Origin: UMGS1649 sp045637095
Lineage (GTDB): Bacteria; Bacillota; Clostridia; TANB77; CAG-465
Assembly: GCA_045637095.1 (NCBI GenBank)
Contig: JAZTYX010000028.1
Span: 1-17,878 of the forward strand
Length of the DNA: 17,878 nucleotides
Reading direction: 5' to 3'
The notes under the pieces are model-generated. The model worked only from the letters and a program-made list of their open reading frames with translations. It searched no databases and was not told the DNA's origin. Position numbers and translations under genes: made by a program. Position 1 is the first letter of the stretch; each line of letters begins with the position of its first letter. Positions 13,026 through 17,878 of the stretch are shown here, in pieces.

Positions 13026-13565
13026 ATGAAAGAGATAAAGAAAAGGAAATTTGAAAAATTAGAATTTTATATAGTAAAGGAGGGATATATAAAATACTTA
13101 AACAAATATGACTTACATGTAGCATATAATAAAGATGAAAATAGGCCGTATGTAGGAGTTGTACTAGAGATAGGTAAGACGTATTATTTTGCACCGCTAT
13201 TTTCACCAAAACCACAGCATTTGAATTATAAAGAAAATTTTGCGTTTTTTAAGATAACGAATGATAGTAATGATAACTTGGGAATTATTAAATTTTCAAG
13301 TATGATACCGGTACCAATAGAATGTTTAGAGAAATTTGAGTTAGAAGATAAAAAGTATGGCTATAAACGTCTTATACAAGATCAATATACACAAATTAAT
13401 ATAACTAAAAACAAAGAAAGAATAAAAGAAAAAGCAAAAAGTATTTATAATATAGTGACAAGTGATAGTAATACAGCTAAAGCGAGATTTTATAAGCAAC
13501 TAAGTTGCAACTATAAATTGCTTGAAGAAAAATGTGAAGAGTACAAGCTAAAGTATTTAACTTGA
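13026..13565 (+). CDS. toxN: Type III toxin-antitoxin endoribonuclease toxin (ToxN/AbiQ family)
   Basis: 179 residues. Members of this family are sequence-specific endoribonucleases that cut cellular and phage mRNA and their own antitoxin RNA; several abort phage infection. The sequence follows ToxN closely in layout: FYIVKEGYIKYLNKYD, then PYVGVVLEIGKTYYFAPL, the active-site-type segment FSPK (Ser60, Lys62; in ToxN the equivalent is TSPK), LGIIKFSSMIPVP, YKRLIQDQ, and a C-terminal helix with CNYKLLEEKCEEYK. The Thr of the TSPK motif is replaced by Phe59. The N-terminus carries about 12 extra, very basic residues (MKEIKKRKFEKL) compared with ToxN. GGGAGGT (13014-13020) gives a strong ribosome-binding site 5 nt before the ATG. 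The repeat array and terminator upstream support the call. CptN or TenpN are alternative sub-families. The stop codon overlaps the next promoter. Confidence 0.92.
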   Translation: MKEIKKRKFEKLEFYIVKEGYIKYLNKYDLHVAYNKDENRPYVGVVLEIGKTYYFAPLFSPKPQHLNYKENFAFFKITNDSNDNLGIIKFSSMIPVPIECLEKFELEDKKYGYKRLIQDQYTQINITKNKERIKEKAKSIYNIVTSDSNTAKARFYKQLSCNYKLLEEKCEEYKLKYLT

Positions 13566-13590
13566 CATAACAAAAACCGTAGTGTATAAT
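13562..13590 (+). promoter_or_regulatory. Promoter of the FAD-dependent oxidoreductase gene
   Basis: Perfect consensus: TTGACA (13562-13567), 17-nt spacer, TATAAT (13585-13590) with a TG extension. The -35 contains the toxN stop codon TGA (13563-13565). Transcription would start near 13597. Confidence 0.85.
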
Positions 13591-13596
13591 TCTATC

Positions 13597-13694
13597 GGCA
13601 GATTTGGAGTTATCTAGCAGACTTGCTAGATAGGAATTACTAGGGAAACCTATTTATATATATTTATTAATACAAGACAAAAGGAGACATATAG
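13597..13694 (+). other. Structured 5' leader of the oxidoreductase gene
   Basis: About 98 nt. It has a perfect 9-bp hairpin (13611-13619 with 13624-13632, loop GACT) followed by a 4-bp hairpin TAGG-GAAA-CCTA (13641-13652) with a GNRA loop. There is no T tract after either, so it is not a terminator. No known riboswitch signature is recognised. The ribosome-binding site AAGGAG (13681-13686) is free of these stems. Confidence 0.5.
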
Positions 13695-15128
13695 ATGAAA
13701 AGGTATGATTTAATCGTTGTAGGCGCAGGGCCTTCTGGAATCTTCCTTTGCTACGAACTCATGAAAAGAAAACCTGATTCAAAGGTTCTCTTGATTGATC
13801 AAGGTAGACGGGTAGAGAAAAGAGTATGTCCTGTGGCAAGCGGTGGTAAGTGCGTAAAGTGCAAACCGTTTTGCCATATAACAAATGGTTTTTCGGGTGC
13901 GGGAGCTTTCTCGGACGGAAAACTTAGTCTTTACGACCATGAGGATGAGGAAATCCGTGTTGGCGGTTCGGTACAAGAGTATCTTGGTGTAGAGTACACT
14001 AAGGAACTTATAGACTATACAGACAGCATTTATCTGGACTTTGGTGCAGATACGAGACTTGAAGGTGTATCTGATGAAGATACAATTAACGCGTACAAGG
14101 AACGTGCAAGAAAGTATGGCGTTGATCTTATTTCTATTCCTATCAGACACTTGGGAACAGAAAAGTCTCACGAGCTGTATAAGTCTATGCAAGATGAACT
14201 TGAAAGACTCGGTGTAGAAATCCTTATGGAGACTGTGGTAGAAGATCTTATGGTAAAGGATGGTGCAGTAACTGGTGTTATGACACACAGTTCGAATCTG
14301 GATACCTTTAAGGAAACCTACTATGGAGATAAGGTGGTTATCGCTGTTGGCCGTAAAGGTGCTAAGTGGCTTTCTGAGATGTGTGCAAAGCATGGTATTA
14401 AAAATAGATCCGGCGTTGTAGACATCGGTATTCGTTATGAGCTTCCCGACCATATTATGGCTGAGGTTAACAAAGCAATGTATGAAGCAAAGTTTGTTGC
14501 AAGACCTAAGCCTTATGAAGATAAGGTAAGAACTTTCTGTCAGAATCCTAGCGGATTTGTATCTGCTGAGGTATATGATGGTGGTCTTACTCTTGTTAAC
14601 GGACACTCGTACAAAGAGAAGAAGAGCAACAACACCAACCTTGCAATTCTCTGTTCTCATCACTTCAGTTATCCCTTTGACCAGCCACTTCTTTACGGAA
14701 GAAACATTGCCAAAAACTCCAATCTGCTGGCAAATGGACAGGTACTGGTACAAAGACTTGGCGACATCTTAAGTGGTCACAGAACACATGAGTATTGGCT
14801 TAAGAAGAACAGTGTTGAGCCTACACTTAAGACTGCGGTGGCGGGCGATGTAACACAAGCACTGGGCTACAGAACTATGACTAACATTTTGGAGTTCATT
14901 CGTATGGTGGACAATGTTGTTCCGGGTTTTGCAAGCTCAGACAATCTCCTTTATTCGCCGGAAATCAAATTCTATTCCAATGAGATTATCATTGATAGTA
15001 ATTTTGAAACCAGCGTAAAAGGTTTGTATTCTATTGGAGACGGCGGTGGCCTTACGCGAGGGCTTATGCAAGCATCCATTTCTGGAGTGCATCTTGCACG
15101 AGTTCTTGTTAAGAACATTGAGTCTTAA
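13695..15128 (+). CDS. FAD-dependent oxidoreductase (COG2509 type)
   Basis: 477 residues. The N-terminal Rossmann motif VVGAGPSG (Gly10, Gly12, Gly15) ends in IDQG and binds FAD. It is followed by RVCPVASGGKCVKCKPFC with Cys45, Cys53, Cys56 and Cys60, and by GFSGAGAFSDGKL, the pattern of the uncharacterised FAD-dependent dehydrogenase group. The C-terminal FAD-contact stretch is YSIGDGGGLTRGLMQASISG near residue 450. The substrate is unknown. Cytoplasmic; no signal peptide or membrane segment. The start has AAGGAG 8 nt upstream. Codon use is much GC-richer (about 42-47% in sampled segments) than in the adjoining operons (about 28-32%), which fits high expression or a different history. It has its own promoter and terminator. 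Confidence 0.88.
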   Translation: MKRYDLIVVGAGPSGIFLCYELMKRKPDSKVLLIDQGRRVEKRVCPVASGGKCVKCKPFCHITNGFSGAGAFSDGKLSLYDHEDEEIRVGGSVQEYLGVEYTKELIDYTDSIYLDFGADTRLEGVSDEDTINAYKERARKYGVDLISIPIRHLGTEKSHELYKSMQDELERLGVEILMETVVEDLMVKDGAVTGVMTHSSNLDTFKETYYGDKVVIAVGRKGAKWLSEMCAKHGIKNRSGVVDIGIRYELPDHIMAEVNKAMYEAKFVARPKPYEDKVRTFCQNPSGFVSAEVYDGGLTLVNGHSYKEKKSNNTNLAILCSHHFSYPFDQPLLYGRNIAKNSNLLANGQVLVQRLGDILSGHRTHEYWLKKNSVEPTLKTAVAGDVTQALGYRTMTNILEFIRMVDNVVPGFASSDNLLYSPEIKFYSNEIIIDSNFETSVKGLYSIGDGGGLTRGLMQASISGVHLARVLVKNIES

Positions 15129-15136
15129 AATAGAAG

Positions 15137-15168
15137 AAAAAGGGTTAGCTAATGCTAGCCCTTTTTTG
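15137..15168 (+). terminator. Terminator of the oxidoreductase gene
   Basis: A 13-bp hairpin (15137-15149 with 15154-15166, one G-T pair, loop TAAT), of which eight pairs (GGGTTAGC/GCTAGCCC) are GC-containing, ends in a run of six T. Confidence 0.93.
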
Positions 15169-15202
15169 TGCCTTTGGAGGTGCTTTTTTTATGCCATTTT
15201 CC

Positions 15203-15231
15203 TTGCAATAATGGCTAAAATATAGTATAAT
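15203..15231 (+). promoter_or_regulatory. Promoter of the surface-polymer export operon
   Basis: TTGCAA (15203-15208), 17-nt spacer, TATAAT (15226-15231). A second TATAAT with a TG extension lies at 15241-15246 but lacks a good -35. The leader to the ATG would be about 54 nt. Confidence 0.6.
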
Positions 15232-15291
15232 TAAATAGTGTATAATTATAGGGATTATTGCGCCCAAATTAAGGACACTTTCGGAGGTAAA

Positions 15292-16080
15292 ATGAAACGA
15301 TTTATAAACGACATTAAAAAATATTATAAATATACAGTGTATGCTGCAAAAGCAGAACTAAAATCTGAAGTTGCAGGTTCATACTTAGGATGGATTTGGT
15401 GGTTCTTAGAACCGTTTTGCTATATGTTAATATATGCATTTTTATGTACATATATTTTCAATGCTAAGGAAGAAAATATATTGGCATTTGTATTTATAGG
15501 AAATACAATATGGACATTTATTAACAAGTGTATGACAGCATCTGTAAAGACGATATCTTCAAACAAGAATATTGTTACTAAAGTATATTTGCCAAAATTT
15601 ATATTGGTTTTAGTTAAGATGTTAGTAAACTTCTTTAAGTTGTTAATATCTTTATTAATAGTTGCAGGAATAATGCTAATATATAGAGTACCGCTAGCTT
15701 TTACAATGCTTGAGCTTATACCGGTATTAATATTGTTATTTATATTAACATTTGGTGTATGTGTGATACTTGCAAATTATGGCGTATTCTTTGAGGATTT
15801 AGTAAACATTGTAAACATATTACTTAAGTTTACATTTTACTTCTCAGGAATATTCTATTCAGTATCTACTAGAATACCAGCGCCATATGGTCCACTTTTA
15901 GCAAAAATAAATCCAGCAGCGTTTTTAATTGAACAATCTAGAAATGTTTTACTAAGAGGCACTCATATGAGTGTTGAATGGTTTGTAATTTGGTTAGTAA
16001 TTGGACTAGCTATTTCAGCTTGGGGTGTAAGACTAATATACAAAAATGAAAATGACTATGTAAAGGTAATGAATGGGTGA
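15292..16080 (+). CDS. ABC-2 type polysaccharide/teichoic-acid export permease (TagG/Wzm/KpsM-like)
   Basis: 262 residues with six hydrophobic segments, the usual size of this permease group. After a short amphipathic start (MKRFINDIKKYYKYTVYAAKA) comes the hallmark SYLGWIWWFLEPF, then further spans, and the late NPAAFLIEQSRNVLL motif that precedes the last membrane helices. The protein forms the membrane channel that moves an undecaprenyl-linked polymer outward. I chose ATG 15292 because GGAGGT (15283-15288) sits 3 nt upstream; a GTG at 15238 lies in the promoter. The stop overlaps the beginning of the ATPase gene region. Teichoic acid is favoured over other polysaccharides because a glycerophosphotransferase gene follows. 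Confidence 0.92.
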   Translation: MKRFINDIKKYYKYTVYAAKAELKSEVAGSYLGWIWWFLEPFCYMLIYAFLCTYIFNAKEENILAFVFIGNTIWTFINKCMTASVKTISSNKNIVTKVYLPKFILVLVKMLVNFFKLLISLLIVAGIMLIYRVPLAFTMLELIPVLILLFILTFGVCVILANYGVFFEDLVNIVNILLKFTFYFSGIFYSVSTRIPAPYGPLLAKINPAAFLIEQSRNVLLRGTHMSVEWFVIWLVIGLAISAWGVRLIYKNENDYVKVMNG

Positions 16081-16085
16081 TAGGC

Positions 16086-16829
16086 ATGAGTGATAAAAAG
16101 AAAAATGCGATATCTGTAAAGAACTTACATATATGCTATAGAAATATAAAAAAGACATCTATAAGAAAAGCTTTCTTAAAGAAACAACCTAAAGTAGAAT
16201 ATTTTGAAGCTGTTAAAGGCGTAAGCTTTGATATAGAGCAAGGTAAAATAGTTGGTATAGTTGGTAAAAACGGTAGTGGTAAATCTACATTGTTAAAAGC
16301 TATAGCCGGAATATTTGCTGCAGATAAAGGTAAAATAAATTTATATAATAATACAATTTCACTTCTTTCAATAGGAGTTGGTTTTCAACCTAAATTAACA
16401 GGATATGAAAATATATTCTTATCTGGTATGCTTCTAGGATTTAGTGAAGAAGAGATAAAAGAAAAAGTAGAGAGCATTATAGAATTCTCAGAACTTGGTA
16501 AAGCAATACATAAACCAGTTAGAGCTTATTCAAGCGGTATGTATTCTAAATTAGCTTTCTCTATTACAGCGATGCTAGAAACAGATATTGTTTTAATAGA
16601 TGAAGTGTTTAGTGTAGGGGATATTAAGTTTAAGGAAAAGAGCTATAACAAGATGAAAGAACTTATTTCTAAAGAGGATAGAACGGTTGTTATAGTGTCT
16701 CATAGTATGAATGCGTTAAGAGAATTGTGTAATGAAATAATTTGGCTTAATGATGGTGTTATTATGGAACAAGGTACTCCGGAAGATATAATACCAAAAT
16801 ATGAAGAATATATGAGAAATTTAGATTAA
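16086..16829 (+). CDS. ABC transporter ATPase for polysaccharide/teichoic-acid export (TagH/Wzt/KpsT-like)
   Basis: 247 residues. Walker A GKNGSGKST at 60-68, signature YSSGM at 148-152 (the variant typical of this export group, followed by YSKLAFS), Walker B IVLIDE at 168-173, and the switch His in IVSHS (206). The FSVGD after Walker B is also characteristic. There is no C-terminal sugar-binding extension like that of some Wzt proteins, so the type is closer to KpsT or the short TagH. I chose ATG 16086 because GGTGAT (16076-16081) can pair with the ribosome; a GTG at 16077 overlaps the permease stop and has a poorer site. It powers the permease encoded just upstream (5-nt gap). Confidence 0.92.
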   Translation: MSDKKKNAISVKNLHICYRNIKKTSIRKAFLKKQPKVEYFEAVKGVSFDIEQGKIVGIVGKNGSGKSTLLKAIAGIFAADKGKINLYNNTISLLSIGVGFQPKLTGYENIFLSGMLLGFSEEEIKEKVESIIEFSELGKAIHKPVRAYSSGMYSKLAFSITAMLETDIVLIDEVFSVGDIKFKEKSYNKMKELISKEDRTVVIVSHSMNALRELCNEIIWLNDGVIMEQGTPEDIIPKYEEYMRNLD

Positions 16830-16860
16830 TTAAAAATACATATAAGTTAAAGGTGTGATA

Positions 16861-17878
16861 GTGTTGAAAATAAAAAAAATAATAGTTGATTTAATGAAAA
16901 AAAATGTTTTATTTAGAAAAATTGTAAGAGGTACATCTTTACATATACATAAATTCAAATATGCAATTTGTAAAAAGAAATATAAATTAGATGATAAAAC
17001 TGTATTATTTGAAGTGTTTGCTGGGAAAAGCTATGCGTGTTCGCCAAAAGCAATATATGAAGAAATGTTAAGATTAGACCAGTTTAAGGATTATAGATTT
17101 GTTTGGGCGTTTTCTGATGTAGACGCACATGAGATAAAAAAAGACCAAAGAACAATAGTTGTTAAATCTAAGTCTAAAGAGTATTATAAGTATTGCTCTA
17201 TAGCAAAATATTGGATAGTAAATTTCTTGTTACCAGAATATATAACAAAAAAAGCGGGACAAATGTATGTACAATGTTGGCATGGAACTCCATTAAAAAA
17301 ATTAAGATGCGATATTGAAACGACTAATTCAGCGTTGAACTCTGTAAAAGAAATAAGAAAAAGAAATGACAGAGATGCGTCAAGGTTCGATTATTTTATT
17401 TCGCCAAGCGAATTTTGTACAGAGAAATTTACATCTGCGTTCAACTTAAAAAAACTAGGTAAAGAAGATATTTTAATAGAAAAAGGTTATCCTAGAAATG
17501 ATAGATTGTTTAATTACACAAAAGAAGAAGTAGATGCACTAAAAGATAAATTTAATATTCCTAAGGATAAAAAGGTTATATTATATGCACCTACATTCAG
17601 AGATAATCAACATGAATCAGGAGTTGGATATACATATTCGTTAAATATAAATTTTGATCAGTTAAAAGAAAAATTAGAAAAAGATTATGTAATAATTTTT
17701 AGAACACATTATTTTGTAGCAAATTCTTTTGATTTTGAAAAATATAAAGGATTTATTTATAATATGTCAAATCATGATGATGTGAATGAATGTTACTTAT
17801 TAAGTGATATTATTCTAACAGATTATTCAAGCGTATTTTTTGATTTTGCTCATTTGAAAAGACCTATCTTATTCTATA
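16861..17878 (+). CDS. CDP-glycerol glycerophosphotransferase (TagB/TagF-like), 5' part
   Basis: The frame runs from GTG 16861 to the right edge without a stop; 339 complete codons are visible and the 3' end is missing. The product matches the glycerophosphotransferase family that builds teichoic-acid poly(glycerol phosphate): WHGTPLKK with His141, SPSEFCTEKF, GYPRNDRLF, YAPTFRD at 242-248, RTHYF, and DYSSVFFDF at 321-329. The protein lacks a signal peptide and works at the cytoplasmic membrane face. AGGTG (16851-16855) lies 5 nt before the GTG; a TTG follows one codon later. TagB (primase) and TagF (polymerase) cannot be told apart from this part. It is in the same operon as the exporter, 31 nt after the ATPase. 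Confidence 0.9.
   Translation, partial: MLKIKKIIVDLMKKNVLFRKIVRGTSLHIHKFKYAICKKKYKLDDKTVLFEVFAGKSYACSPKAIYEEMLRLDQFKDYRFVWAFSDVDAHEIKKDQRTIVVKSKSKEYYKYCSIAKYWIVNFLLPEYITKKAGQMYVQCWHGTPLKKLRCDIETTNSALNSVKEIRKRNDRDASRFDYFISPSEFCTEKFTSAFNLKKLGKEDILIEKGYPRNDRLFNYTKEEVDALKDKFNIPKDKKVILYAPTFRDNQHESGVGYTYSLNINFDQLKEKLEKDYVIIFRTHYFVANSFDFEKYKGFIYNMSNHDDVNECYLLSDIILTDYSSVFFDFAHLKRPILFY

Noticed and set aside
13779..14753. Long minus-strand open frame opposite the oxidoreductase gene (324 codons)
   Set aside because: No ribosome-binding site, no recognisable protein features; it is an antisense shadow of a convincing FAD-dependent oxidoreductase.

Overview
The window looks like the chromosome of a low-GC Gram-positive bacterium (Bacillota, probably an uncultured clostridial lineage). 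Evidence for this is the A/T-rich codon use, strong AGGAGG-type ribosome-binding sites, consensus TTGACA/TATAAT promoters, a D,D-carboxypeptidase, and a teichoic-acid-type ABC exporter next to a TagB/TagF-like glycerophosphotransferase. TGA is used as a stop (for example at 13563-13565 and 16078-16080) and Trp is encoded by TGG, so the code is standard bacterial. Both edges cut genes.

Layout. 1-2170: the 3' end of a hypothetical gene with a terminator, a YegS/DagK-type lipid kinase, then tRNA-His and tRNA-Gln with their own promoter and terminator. 2171-6000: mostly single-gene units separated by strong, often bidirectional terminators: a membrane-anchored 557-residue protein, two small minus-strand genes (one a lipoprotein), a stand-alone receiver domain, and a stand-alone Smr-domain protein related to the MutS2 C-terminus. 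6082-12693: a D-Ala-D-Ala carboxypeptidase followed by a tight six-gene operon with 8-12 nt gaps. The operon holds a polytopic membrane protein, a membrane-anchored HExxH metallopeptidase, a B12-binding-like radical SAM protein, smpB, a radical SAM/SPASM enzyme and a single-pass membrane protein.

12694-13565 holds the most interesting locus, a complete type III (RNA-protein) toxin-antitoxin system of the ToxIN/AbiQ kind. A consensus promoter drives three contiguous 53-54 nt repeats. These end in an intrinsic terminator, after which a strong ribosome-binding site leads into a 179-residue ToxN/AbiQ-family endoribonuclease. The repeats differ mainly at positions that preserve base pairing, and can be folded as an H-type pseudoknot with an extra internal hairpin. 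This covariation supports a real structured RNA antitoxin.

13565-15170: a GC-richer FAD-dependent oxidoreductase of the COG2509 type. Its promoter overlaps the toxN stop codon, and its ~100 nt leader contains a hairpin. 15200-17878: an operon for cell-surface polymer export (ABC-2 permease, ATPase) running into a CDP-glycerol glycerophosphotransferase cut by the window edge.

Product names come from recognition of motifs and family likeness by eye; no database search was run. Start codons were re-chosen where a ribosome-binding site clearly pointed to an internal start.
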